This document shows, one piece after another, positions 1 through 8,687 of a stretch of 64,000 nucleotides of DNA (positions within the stretch are counted from its first letter, which is position 1; each line of letters starts with the position of its first letter). Where the stretch lies: positions 1 to 64,000 of the forward strand of contig DASXUL010000058.1 in the NCBI GenBank assembly GCA_036504855.1, written 5' to 3'. The notes under the pieces were generated by a model, which had not been told where the DNA came from, made no database searches, and saw nothing but the letters and a program-made list of their open reading frames with translations. A program made the position numbers and the translations under genes. The DNA comes from DASXUL01 sp036504855. GTDB taxonomy: Bacteria; Armatimonadota; DTGP01; JAKQQT01.

Positions 1-21
1 CCCCCCCCCCCCCCCCCCCCC
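1..21. other. Homopolymer run of C at window start
   Basis: The first 21 bases are all C, directly followed by ordinary sequence and the 3' end of a gene. A run this long is not seen anywhere else in the window. It most probably marks a contig end or an assembly/sequencing artefact and not biology. Confidence 0.7.
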
Positions 22-40
22 GCGACTCGGTTACAGAGGC

Positions 41-847
41 TTACTTGGCGCGGCGGCGGAGCCCCAGCAGGGGCAGGACGCCCATGGCCAGCAGCGCCAG
101 GCTGCCGGGCTCGGGCACAGCGTTCAACGAATCGGCGGTGACGATGCGGATGTCGTCCACATAGAGGTTCACCGGCTTCGCGCTGCCGCCGGGAATCCGG
201 AACGCCAGATGCTCCAGGTCCACCTTGCCATACGGGGCCTTCGGCTCGATGATGCCGTTACCGACGAAGCCGGCGATGGGTTCCTGAGGAATGATGAAGG
301 TGAGGTCCTGCCAGGATCCCGGAGTGATGGTGTGCGTAACGGTTGTGGCGACCTTGTTAAACGCGCCGTTGGCGCCCACCCACTCGATACCGGTGCCGGA
401 CCCGCCGGCGCCGACGGAGCCCAGCGCGGGATCGGAAGCATAGGCCCGCTCGCGGACGCCAATCGCGACCTGCAGCGGATCCTCAGACGCGACGTAAACC
501 TTCATGGTCAGAGCGCCAGCGGCGTCAATCACCGGGTTGTATCCGGATGTCGTGAGGCGCAGCCACTTGGTGGGATCGGCGTCGCTGAACTGCCACTGCA
601 CGTTCAGCGACGTTGCGCCACTGTAGGCCCTGGCGGTCGAGTTGGTAGTGCTGTCCGACCACGGACCGGACGGCGCGCCGACCAGGAACCCGTTGGTGGA
701 GCCTGAGAAGTCGGGCGCCTGGAAGATGGAGGCAGCCGGCTGCGTGCCGTTGCCGTCGAAATCGGAGATGAGCACAATGCCGCAGCGCCCGGTTACGGGC
801 GCCAGCAAGGCCAGACCGGCCAGCGCAATACGAACAGAGATCTGCAT
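41..847 (-). CDS. PEP-CTERM sorting-domain protein
   Basis: Secreted protein of 268 residues. The N-terminus (about residues 1-22) is a hydrophobic signal peptide. The last 25 residues carry the PEP-CTERM tripartite signal: VPEP, a hydrophobic stretch, then an RRR cluster. In other bacteria this signal is processed by an exosortase at the cell surface. The body resembles a beta-sandwich, with phrases such as LYVDDIRIV near residue 230 typical of carbohydrate-binding-like domains, so a surface or extracellular-matrix role is likely. An AAAGGGG ribosome-binding site precedes the ATG. It is divergent from the next gene. No exosortase gene is present in the window. The signal is certain; the ligand is unknown. 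Confidence 0.85.
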   Translation of the reverse strand: MQISVRIALAGLALLAPVTGRCGIVLISDFDGNGTQPAASIFQAPDFSGSTNGFLVGAPSGPWSDSTTNSTARAYSGATSLNVQWQFSDADPTKWLRLTTSGYNPVIDAAGALTMKVYVASEDPLQVAIGVRERAYASDPALGSVGAGGSGTGIEWVGANGAFNKVATTVTHTITPGSWQDLTFIIPQEPIAGFVGNGIIEPKAPYGKVDLEHLAFRIPGGSAKPVNLYVDDIRIVTADSLNAVPEPGSLALLAMGVLPLLGLRRRAK

Positions 848-1002
848 GAGATGCCCCTTTCAATGCAAGTCGCACCCGGCCCAGTGGGATGACCTATGTG
901 GTCGTCTGCAATAAACCGGCCAACCATGAACTTGCGCCGGCGTCCCGAATGCGCCTTGGAAGCGGATATAATGCCGTAGCGTTTCATAAGGAGGTGGCGG
1001 TC
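848..1002. promoter_or_regulatory. Divergent intergenic region with a candidate -10 box
   Basis: Promoter space between the divergent PEP-CTERM and CotH genes. On the plus strand a TATAAT hexamer lies at 967-972, about 30 bases before the CotH start, but I see no good -35 hexamer at the usual distance. Confidence 0.35.
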
Positions 1003-4000
1003 ATGAAGGGGCGTTGGCTGATTAGCGTGTGGGCTATCTCCGCGATAGGCCTGTGGGGGCTGGGAGCCCGAGCGCAGGATGTAGTCATCTCGGAGTTCAT
1101 GGCGTCGAATGACCAATCGATCAAAGACGAGGATGGCTTCTCGGCGGACTGGCTGGAGCTCTACAACATGGGCACTGAGCCGGCCAACCTCGACGGTTGG
1201 TATCTGACGGACAACGTCACGTTGAAAACCAAGTGGCGCATCCCGGCCATCACGCTGGACCCAGGGCAGTTCAAGATTATCTTCTGCTCCAAGAAAGACC
1301 GAGTGGACCCGGCCGGCCCGTTGCACACCAACTTCAAGCTGGGCGCCTCCGGGCAGTACCTCGGGCTCATCCGGCCCGACGGGGTGACGGCGGCGTGCGA
1401 ATACGCTCCCACCTTCCCCCCGCAGCAAACAGATGTCTCCTATGGCATGGCCTTCACGGGCGTTACGCACAAACTCATCTCCGCGGGCGCGCCCGCGAAA
1501 GCTATTGTGCCCACCAATGGGAACTACGGAACCGCCTGGGTCACAGAGAACTTCAACGACGCCTCCTGGCGCTCTGGAACTACCGGGATTGGCTACGAAC
1601 GCTCCACCGGCTATGAGTCTCTCATCGGCCTCGACGTTGGGGCCGCCATGTACAACGCGGCGGGCACGGCGTACATCCGCATCCCATTCACGGCAGACGG
1701 CTCTGAAACCACCGGACGCCTCACGTTGTCGATGAAGTACGATGACGGCTTCGTGGCGTACCTGAACGGCACGCGCGTTGCGTCGGCAAGCGCGCCGGAC
1801 CTCCTGGCTTTCGACTCCACCGCCACGGCCAACCACGACGACAGCCTGGCGCTGCAGTACGAGGACTTCGATATCAGTTCATTCGCCGGCAAGATCCATG
1901 CGGGCACAAACGTGCTGGCGATCCAGGGAATGAACGTAACGCTTGGCAGCAGCGATTTCCTGATCATGCCGGAGCTCACCAGCTCAACGGGCGGCTCCAT
2001 CACGCCGACCTCCCTCCGGTACTTCACCGTGCCCACACCCGGCGCCCCGAATGGGACCAGCGCGTCGGACCAGGGTCCGGTTATCGTCGATGTCGGGCAC
2101 TCGCCGTTGCAGCCCTCCGCGGGCGAAGCCGTTACCATTTCGGCGCGCGTGACGCCATCGGCTTCGGCGCTCGGGGCGGTAACGCTCAACTACCGGATCA
2201 ACTACGGGGCGATTGCCCAGACGGCCATGCTGGACGACGGCCTCCATGGCGATGGCGACGCCGGTGACGGAGTGTTCGGCGCGGTGATCCCGGGCACGGC
2301 GTTTGCCGCCGGCCAGATGATCCGGTATTACGTGACCGCAATGGATGCCGGATCACGGATCTCACGCTATCCATACTTCGCGAACCAGACGGATTCGCCG
2401 GAGTACCTCGGAACCGTGGCCGCAAGCCCAACCGTCACCTCGCTGTTGCCCATCTTCTACTGGTTCGTGGAGGATCCTGATGCGGCCGGGACAGACACCG
2501 GAACGTACTGCTCTATCTACTTCGGCGGCAGATTCTACGACCACGTTCACGTCCGGCTACGCGGTCAAACTTCCGCGTCGTGGCCGAAGAAGCATTACAA
2601 GTTCGACATGAACCACGGGTTCGATTTCGTGTACGACCCCGCTCAGGCCGCCGTCACCGAGTTCAACGTTCAAAGCACGTTCAGCGACAAGTCGAATATC
2701 CGCTCCATCCTGGCATGGGAAACATACGCGAACGCCGGGGCGCCGGGATGCATCACGTGGCCGATCCGCGTGCAGCAGAACGGCGCCTTCCATAGCGTGG
2801 CGACCTTCCTGGAGCAACCGAATGGGACGATGCTCACGCGTAACGGCCTGGACGCCGACGGCGCGCTTTACAAGATGTACAACGAGGGCACGGACGCGGT
2901 GAACAACGTGGAGAAGAAGACGCGCCAGACCGAAGACAACTCCGATCTTCAGGCCTTCGTCAATGGCATCCAGCTTACCGGCCCGGCGCTCACGAACTAC
3001 CTCTTCGACAATGTGAACCTGCCCGAGGCCATCAACTACGTCGCGGCAACGAGCATCATGCACGACAATGACCACGCCGGCAAAAACTACTACCTGTACC
3101 GCGACACGGATGGATCCGGCGAATGGTCCTATCTGCCGTGGGACAAGGACCTCACCTTCGGCCGCAACTTCGTGCCGTGGGACGGCGGGGTCCTGAGCGA
3201 TACCATCTGGGCGGACGTAGACCCATACGGGCATCCGTTCTTTGGCGACTCCTCTCATCCGAAAGTAGACGGTCCGTGGAACCGGCCCATCGACGCGCTC
3301 TTCCGAGAGCCCACGGTGCGCTCCATGTACCTTCGGCGTCTGCGAACCCTGATGGACGACCTCCTGCAGGCGCCGGGGACGGCCGCCAGCAGTCTGAAAT
3401 TCGAGGCGCGCATCAGCGCGCTGCAGACGCAGATGTCCACGGACGCGGCGCTGGATCGATTGGCGTGGGGGAACCCCTATGGCGCGAGCCAGCCTATGGC
3501 CACGGCGATCGCCATCCTGAAAGGCAGCTACCTGACGCCGCGTCGCAAGCACCTCTTCGTGACGCACTCCACCGGCGGCGACGGGCTGATCCCGCCGTCT
3601 CAGGCGGCGACGCCGGACATCCGGTTTGGCGCGTCGAACGCCGTCCCAGCCTCCGGCAATCAGGAAGAGGAGTACCTGCAAATCGTAAACGCGGGTGAAT
3701 CGGCCGCCGACATATCGGGCTGGACGCTTTCCGGTGATATCTCCCACACGTTTGCGCCGGGGACCGTGATCGCCGCGCATGGCTCGCTCTACGTTTCACC
3801 AGACGTTTCGGCCTTCCGCCGCCGAGCAACCTCGCCGAGAGGAGGCGAGGGACGCTTCGTTCAGGGGAACTACCACGGCCACCTATCCTCAGCCGCCGCG
3901 TCCGTTGAACTGCGCACAGACGCCGGGACGCTCGTCGCCGATGCGAAGCCCACCGCGGATGACGTAGCGAGGGCGCTGCGGATCGCCGGCGGCGTGGACG

Positions 4001-4104
4001 CAAGCGCTGACGGTTTCGGCCACTACGACTCCGATCTCAGCGGCCAGGTGGAACTCATGGACGCCGTTCGCGCGGTGCGAAGAGTAGCCGGCTTCGATCT
4101 ATAG
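1003..4104 (+). CDS. Secreted CotH-kinase family protein with lamin-tail domains
   Basis: Protein of 1033 residues. I chose the ATG at 1003 because a near-perfect AAGGAGG lies just before it and a clean signal peptide follows (ending near ARA-QD); an open frame continues upstream to 889 but reads as non-coding. Domains in order: lamin-tail domain (about 25-135, SEFMASN and WLELYN motifs), beta-rich middle region, CotH kinase-like domain (about 510-870, with LRGQTSASWPKK and PWDKDLTFGRN), a second lamin-tail-like segment (about 880-950), and a C-terminal segment resembling a dockerin repeat (DSDLSGQVELMDAVRAV). CotH proteins are secreted or spore-coat protein kinases. This one is probably an exported surface protein whose substrate cannot be inferred. 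A strong hairpin follows the gene. Confidence 0.85.
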   Translation: MKGRWLISVWAISAIGLWGLGARAQDVVISEFMASNDQSIKDEDGFSADWLELYNMGTEPANLDGWYLTDNVTLKTKWRIPAITLDPGQFKIIFCSKKDRVDPAGPLHTNFKLGASGQYLGLIRPDGVTAACEYAPTFPPQQTDVSYGMAFTGVTHKLISAGAPAKAIVPTNGNYGTAWVTENFNDASWRSGTTGIGYERSTGYESLIGLDVGAAMYNAAGTAYIRIPFTADGSETTGRLTLSMKYDDGFVAYLNGTRVASASAPDLLAFDSTATANHDDSLALQYEDFDISSFAGKIHAGTNVLAIQGMNVTLGSSDFLIMPELTSSTGGSITPTSLRYFTVPTPGAPNGTSASDQGPVIVDVGHSPLQPSAGEAVTISARVTPSASALGAVTLNYRINYGAIAQTAMLDDGLHGDGDAGDGVFGAVIPGTAFAAGQMIRYYVTAMDAGSRISRYPYFANQTDSPEYLGTVAASPTVTSLLPIFYWFVEDPDAAGTDTGTYCSIYFGGRFYDHVHVRLRGQTSASWPKKHYKFDMNHGFDFVYDPAQAAVTEFNVQSTFSDKSNIRSILAWETYANAGAPGCITWPIRVQQNGAFHSVATFLEQPNGTMLTRNGLDADGALYKMYNEGTDAVNNVEKKTRQTEDNSDLQAFVNGIQLTGPALTNYLFDNVNLPEAINYVAATSIMHDNDHAGKNYYLYRDTDGSGEWSYLPWDKDLTFGRNFVPWDGGVLSDTIWADVDPYGHPFFGDSSHPKVDGPWNRPIDALFREPTVRSMYLRRLRTLMDDLLQAPGTAASSLKFEARISALQTQMSTDAALDRLAWGNPYGASQPMATAIAILKGSYLTPRRKHLFVTHSTGGDGLIPPSQAATPDIRFGASNAVPASGNQEEEYLQIVNAGESAADISGWTLSGDISHTFAPGTVIAAHGSLYVSPDVSAFRRRATSPRGGEGRFVQGNYHGHLSSAAASVELRTDAGTLVADAKPTADDVARALRIAGGVDASADGFGHYDSDLSGQVELMDAVRAVRRVAGFDL

Positions 4105-4116
4105 GCTGCGGGCCAG

Positions 4117-4222
4117 CATCAGCGGCCAGCCTTCCGCCATCGGCCCGAACGCTCCACCGATCCGAGGGGTTTCCTCTTGGGCGGAGCATTCGGGCCGATG
4201 GCCGATTTATGACCGCTGAATG
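4117..4222. terminator. Long inverted repeat after cotH gene (terminator-like)
   Basis: The core arms 4138-4158 and 4180-4200 are 21 bases each and pair with two mismatches around a 21-base loop. The outer arms also pair: CATCAGCGG at 4117 with the complement of CCGCTGAATG near 4214. No T-run follows, so this may be a hairpin terminator or a structured spacer. The right arm runs into the first possible ATG (4220) of the next gene. The outer arms resemble the heptad repeats described at 17.9, 27.0 and 45.6 kb. Confidence 0.6.
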
Positions 4223-4246
4223 TCGATGGAGGGGGCACTAGAAACG

Positions 4247-6835
4247 ATGGCGACACGCCACACGCTGAAGAACGGCCTGACCGTACTCCTCAATGAGGAC
4301 CATTCCTCGCCTGTCGCGGCCGTGCTCACGCACGTGAAGACCGGCTATTTCCACGAGGAAGACCGGCTGGCCGGCATGTCACACCTCCTGGAGCACATGT
4401 TCTTCAAGGGCACGCCCCGCCGGCCAGGCCCGGAGGACATCGCGCGAGCCACGAAGGCGGTCGGCGGCGCCCTGAACGCATTCACCTACTACGAGGAGAC
4501 CGGCTACTACACCGTGGCTCCATCTGAGCACCTGGCGGAAGCGCTGGACATCCAGGCCGATGCCCTCGCCAACACGATGATCGACGAAGAGCAGCTCCGA
4601 CGTGAGACCGAGGTCGTCCTTCAAGAAGGCGAACAGAAGCGAGACTCCGCGTGGGCGTTCGCCACCGAGAACCTGTACGCCCTATCGTTCGATCGCCATC
4701 GGATACGCCGCTGGCGCATCGGCGAGCCGGAAGTGTTGCGGTCGTGGACGCGGGATGACGTCATGGCTTACTACCGCGGGACCTATCACCCGGAGAACAT
4801 GATCCTGGCCATCTCCGGCGATATCGTTCCGGCAGCCGCGCTGGATCTCGTGCGCCGCCACTACGAGGGGATCACCGGGGGGCCGCGCTACCGGAGCGAC
4901 GGTCCTTCCGAAGCGCCGCAGTGCGGGCCACGCTACCGCCAGATGCGCGGCGACATCGGCCAGCGACTGGCGCTGTTCGGTTTTCACACGACGCCGAGCT
5001 TCCACACAGACAGCTATGCGCTGGACATGCTGAGCGCCGCCCTCTCCGACGGCCGGTCGTCGCGCCTGTACCAGGGCGTCCGCGAGCGGCTTGGGCTGGC
5101 CACGGCCATCAACACGTTCCACCAGACGTTCCGCGACATCGGCTATTTCGTGCTGGCCGCAGAGAGCCTGACCGATGATATCGACGCCGCGGAGCGTGCC
5201 CTGATAGGCGAGATCCGGCGCATCCAGGACGAGCCGCCGAGCGAGGATGAGATGGAGCGTCTGCGCACCCGCATTCGCGCGCGCCTTGTGTTCGGGTCGG
5301 AAGAGCCGCTGGGACAGGCGCGTCGCCTGGCCAGCTACGAGGCCGCCATCGGATTCGAGCATGAAGCCGAGGATATGGAGCGGCTGCTGGCAGTGACGCC
5401 CGGAGAGATCTCCGACGTTGCCCGGCGATACCTCCGCGCAGACAACGCCTCGCTGCTGGAGTACGTCCCGACCGGGTCATCCATCCGCGAAGGCGATGCC
5501 GCCACCGTGGCGGCTTCGTTCGCCGGGCCAGCGGCGGACCGGGTCAGCGGCGCCGAGCCGTACTCGTCGCGCTCCACCTCGAGGGTCGCCGCGCCCGTTG
5601 AGGCCGCCGGAGCGCAGCCCGCCAAACTCATTCCGCTCCCGAACGGCGAGCTCGCCGCCCGGCATTCGGGCAGTCAGCCCGTGGTCGCCGTGGAGATCCT
5701 GTTCCGCGGTGGACGCCTGAATGAAACGCGCGCGAACGCCGGCGTCACCAACCTGATGCTGCGGAGCACCCTGAAGGGGAACAAGCGGCGCAGTGGCGAG
5801 TCACTCGCTCGCGCCTTTGAGGGCATGGGTACGAGCCTCGAGTGGCTCCATGGTCTGGACTACTGGGGCTTCGCGGTTCACGCTCTGGAGGATCGCATCG
5901 AGGATGCGCTGACTTTGGCGGCGGAGGCGATCCAGACTCCGGGCTTCGCCGCTGGCGAAGTGAGCCGGGAACGCGAGACGATGCTAGCCGAAATCCGGCG
6001 CAGCGAGGACAACAGCTCCGAGCGCGCGCTGGATCTTCTGGACGCCGCCGCATACGGCGAGCACCCCTACTCATTCCCGGAGCGGGGAAACCCGGAGTCA
6101 CTGCTCGCCCTAACGCCAGACGACCTCCACGCATGGCACGCCGATCGGATTCGCGCTCCGATGCTCGTCGGGGCGGGCGGGATGGTGTCCGCGGCGCGGT
6201 TGGCGGAACTGCTGGGAAACCTGTTCCCGGCGCGGCCGGCAGTGGGGGAGGGGCCACGCGCCCTTCCGGATTGGACCGGGCAGGTGGAGCGCATTGAAGA
6301 ACGCCGCCGCAATCAAACAGCGGCGGCCATCGGATTCCGCAGCGTGGATGCGGCAAGCGAGGACCGATTTGCGTTGGACGTCATCGGCCAGATCCTCTCC
6401 GGGCTCGGCGGGCGCCTGTTCGCCGAGGTGAGGGGCCGGCAGGGCCTGGCTTACACGGTATCCGCCTGGAACGCCACAAGGGGCGACGCCGGCATGTTCG
6501 TTGCCTACACGGCCACCGCCCCGGAGAACGAGGAGCGCGCTCGGACCGCCATCCTGCACGAACTTGAGCGTCTGCGGGAGGAACCGGTTGCGCAGGAGGA
6601 GTTGGAACGCGCTGTGACGTACATCGCCGGCGCAAAGACGATCAGCCTGCAAACGAGCCGCGCACAAGCGCGCGATCTGTCGCGCGCCCTCGTCTACGGC
6701 CGCGAGGTTGAAGCCTCGGCGCTGTACGTGGAACGTATCCGAACGCTAACGCCCGAGGACCTGCTGGCCGCGGCGCAACGCTATTTCACGCCGGACTCGT
6801 TCGCACTTGGAGCGTTGAGGGGCACTTCCGCCTGA
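4247..6835 (+). CDS. M16 family zinc metallopeptidase, two-half fusion
   Basis: Insulinase/processing-peptidase family protein of about 862 residues. The inverted zinc motif HLLEH lies near residue 46, with the downstream zinc-ligand glutamate in the EGEQKRD segment. The second half (from about residue 450) repeats the M16 fold but lacks HxxEH, as usual for the non-catalytic half of a clam-shell pair fused in one chain. GGAGGGGG at 4228 favours the ATG at 4247; ATGs at 4220 and 4226 have no ribosome-binding site and the first lies in an inverted repeat. There is no obvious signal peptide, so it may be cytoplasmic. The 3' end overlaps the convergent maf gene by 55 bases. Confidence 0.9.
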   Translation: MATRHTLKNGLTVLLNEDHSSPVAAVLTHVKTGYFHEEDRLAGMSHLLEHMFFKGTPRRPGPEDIARATKAVGGALNAFTYYEETGYYTVAPSEHLAEALDIQADALANTMIDEEQLRRETEVVLQEGEQKRDSAWAFATENLYALSFDRHRIRRWRIGEPEVLRSWTRDDVMAYYRGTYHPENMILAISGDIVPAAALDLVRRHYEGITGGPRYRSDGPSEAPQCGPRYRQMRGDIGQRLALFGFHTTPSFHTDSYALDMLSAALSDGRSSRLYQGVRERLGLATAINTFHQTFRDIGYFVLAAESLTDDIDAAERALIGEIRRIQDEPPSEDEMERLRTRIRARLVFGSEEPLGQARRLASYEAAIGFEHEAEDMERLLAVTPGEISDVARRYLRADNASLLEYVPTGSSIREGDAATVAASFAGPAADRVSGAEPYSSRSTSRVAAPVEAAGAQPAKLIPLPNGELAARHSGSQPVVAVEILFRGGRLNETRANAGVTNLMLRSTLKGNKRRSGESLARAFEGMGTSLEWLHGLDYWGFAVHALEDRIEDALTLAAEAIQTPGFAAGEVSRERETMLAEIRRSEDNSSERALDLLDAAAYGEHPYSFPERGNPESLLALTPDDLHAWHADRIRAPMLVGAGGMVSAARLAELLGNLFPARPAVGEGPRALPDWTGQVERIEERRRNQTAAAIGFRSVDAASEDRFALDVIGQILSGLGGRLFAEVRGRQGLAYTVSAWNATRGDAGMFVAYTATAPENEERARTAILHELERLREEPVAQEELERAVTYIAGAKTISLQTSRAQARDLSRALVYGREVEASALYVERIRTLTPEDLLAAAQRYFTPDSFALGALRGTSA

Positions 6836-7425
6836 ACCCCAAACGCGGGGATGCCGGCGGCGGCGAGCATCTGCGAGAGGACGAACAGGGGAAGGCCGAC
6901 CACGTTGTTGTAGTCGCCGACGATGCCCTGGATGAACAGTGCGCCGCGCCCCTGGATGCCGTACGCGCCGGCTTTGTCCATCGGCTCACCGGTGGCGATG
7001 TACGCTTCGATTTCCTCCGGCGCGGCCTCGCGCATCGTGACGTCGGTGGACACGTGGCGCACATCCCGGCGCGCGATCTCGCCCGCCTCAACGACCAGCA
7101 CGGCCACGCCCGTGATAACCTGGTGAGTGCGTCCCTGCAGCAATGCGAGCATCCGGCGCGCGTCAGCGGCATCGGCCGGCTTGTTGAGGAGGTGGTCATC
7201 CAGGGCAACCACCGTGTCGGCGCCAACCACGACGGCATCGGTCTCGGCGCTGGCGATGGCTTCGGCTTTGGCGAGGGCCAGGGCGCTGGCGTAGCGCGCC
7301 GCGTGCTCCGGAAAGGGGCCGGGTTCATCCTCGGCGTCAGTGGGCCGCACAATGAATTCCAACCCGGCCTGGCGCATCAGGTCCAGCCGACGGGGCGAGG
7401 CCGAAGCGAGGATGAGCCTCTTCAT
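6781..7425 (-). CDS. maf: Maf family nucleoside triphosphate pyrophosphatase
   Basis: House-cleaning enzyme of 214 residues that hydrolyses non-canonical or dTTP/UTP-type nucleotides to monophosphates. Family marks are the N-terminal LASASPRR, the VVGADTVV core and DKAGAYGIQG near residue 150. The start is the ATG at 7425, which overlaps the stop of the small upstream gene (ATGA), implying translational coupling. The C-terminal 15 or so residues lie antisense to the end of the M16 gene and may be a recent extension. Length is close to the family norm of about 190-210. Confidence 0.93.
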   Translation of the reverse strand: MKRLILASASPRRLDLMRQAGLEFIVRPTDAEDEPGPFPEHAARYASALALAKAEAIASAETDAVVVGADTVVALDDHLLNKPADAADARRMLALLQGRTHQVITGVAVLVVEAGEIARRDVRHVSTDVTMREAAPEEIEAYIATGEPMDKAGAYGIQGRGALFIQGIVGDYNNVVGLPLFVLSQMLAAAGIPAFGVQAEVPLNAPSANESGVK

Positions 7426-7625
7426 CGGGGCGATACCACGCGGACCGGAACGCGCGGATCCGTCGCCGGCAGGACGTCCCCCATTGGGCTGGGATTTCGG
7501 GCCGATCTCAAGGTAGCAACTCCCATCGACAACATCAGGGCCAGGGTCGCGAGGGCCACGAGCCACAGGCGGCGTCCTCGCGGGGAGCGACGCCGAGGTA
7601 TGATATTGGGCGGGGAGATGTGCAT
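7422..7625 (-). CDS. Small single-pass membrane protein upstream of maf
   Basis: Candidate protein of 67 residues with a basic N-terminus (PRRRSPRGRR), one transmembrane segment (about residues 20-40, LWLVALATLALMLSMGV) and a short proline-rich tail. Its TGA overlaps the maf ATG by the ATGA arrangement, which supports real translation. An in-frame ATG at 7670 could extend it by 15 residues. I do not recognise a family. The overlap and the positive-inside topology are the main evidence. Confidence 0.5.
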   Translation of the reverse strand: MHISPPNIIPRRRSPRGRRLWLVALATLALMLSMGVATLRSARNPSPMGDVLPATDPRVPVRVVSPR

Positions 7626-7636
7626 TGGCGCGCCGG

Positions 7637-7663
7637 CTCCCCGCCATTTCGTGTTGCGGGGAG
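7637..7663. other. Small inverted repeat
   Basis: CTCCCCGC at 7637-7644 and its exact complement at 7656-7663, with an 11-base loop. It sits downstream of the oxidoreductase stop (7667) and upstream of the small membrane protein start on the minus strand, so it could end the first transcript. Confidence 0.45.
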
Positions 7664-7666
7664 ATA

Positions 7667-8650
7667 TCATGGGGCGGCAGGTATGAGCACCAACTTCCCC
7701 ACGCTCTTCCGGCTTTCCAGCAATTCGTGTGCCGCCGCCGCCTCGCCAAGCGGGAACGAGCGCCCGACCACCGGCGCAAGGCGGGACGCCCGGTGCAACT
7801 CGGCGAGCTCGTCCAGGGCGCCCTGCAGCGCTCCGGGCACGTCGTAGTAACCGGGCAACGAGAACCCGATGACGCTGCGGTTGCCTGTCATCAGAACGAC
7901 CGGGTCCAGGTTGTTCGCCGCGCCGGAGGCGGAGCCGAACTTCACGAGTTTCCCGAACGGCGCCAACGCGTCCAGGCTGCGCGTGAACGTTTGCCCGCCA
8001 ACCGATTCCAGCGCCACATCTACGCCTCGCCCACCAGTTTCGCTTCGGACAGCGTCCCTGAAGTCCTCGCTCCGGTAGTCTACGGCAACGTGCGCGCCCA
8101 GCCTGCGCGCCACATCCAATTTGGACGGCTCTCCCGCGGTGGCGATGACGCGGGCGCCGAGGCGGCTCGCAATCTGCACGGCGGCGCTGCCAACGCCGCC
8201 TGCCGCCGCATGCACCAACACCGCCTGTCCGGGTTGCAGGCGCGTGTGCGCATTCAGCGCAAGCCAAGCGGTCAGGAAGTTCACCGGCCATGCAGCGGCT
8301 TCCTCCCACGTGAAATCGTCCGGAACGCGGAACACCCGGCTAACCGGCGCCGTTGCGTACTCGGCATAGCCGCCGGACAACAGTATCGCGGCGATCTTCT
8401 CCGAATCGCCGAAACCCTCAACACCCTCGCCTCGGCGGGCGATCGTGCCCGCAACTTCCAGGCCCGGCACGAAAGGCGCGCCGCCGGCCGGAGCCGCGTA
8501 GTGTCCGGCGCGCTGCATTACATCCGCGTAGTTCACGCCCGCGGCGCGTACCCGAATTGTGATCTCGCCCGGCCCCGGCGATGGCTCCGGGACATCCGTT
8601 TCCTGCAGCACCCGCGGCCCGCCGAACTCACTGATCTGGATCGCCTTCAT
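7667..8650 (-). CDS. Zinc-independent NADPH:quinone oxidoreductase (MDR family)
   Basis: Medium-chain dehydrogenase/reductase of 327 residues, quinone oxidoreductase branch. The N-terminal GroES-like fold starts MKAIQISEFGGP, and GVNYADVMQRAGHY is typical of the branch. The Rossmann motif AAAGGVGSAAVQ is near residue 145. The cysteine and histidine zinc ligands of alcohol dehydrogenases are absent. The start at 8650 is chosen because GGGAGG precedes it; an ATG nine codons upstream has no such site. The predicted activity is one- or two-electron reduction of quinones or enones with NADPH in the cytoplasm. The exact substrate is open. Confidence 0.9.
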   Translation of the reverse strand: MKAIQISEFGGPRVLQETDVPEPSPGPGEITIRVRAAGVNYADVMQRAGHYAAPAGGAPFVPGLEVAGTIARRGEGVEGFGDSEKIAAILLSGGYAEYATAPVSRVFRVPDDFTWEEAAAWPVNFLTAWLALNAHTRLQPGQAVLVHAAAGGVGSAAVQIASRLGARVIATAGEPSKLDVARRLGAHVAVDYRSEDFRDAVRSETGGRGVDVALESVGGQTFTRSLDALAPFGKLVKFGSASGAANNLDPVVLMTGNRSVIGFSLPGYYDVPGALQGALDELAELHRASRLAPVVGRSFPLGEAAAAHELLESRKSVGKLVLIPAAP

Positions 8651-8687
8651 GTTGAGCCTCCCATCCGGGCGGCCCATGCGCCCGGCT

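Noticed and set aside
889..1002. Upstream extension of the CotH-family gene to 889
   Set aside because: The clear AAGGAGG site and signal peptide begin at 1003; the extra 38 codons have no coding character.
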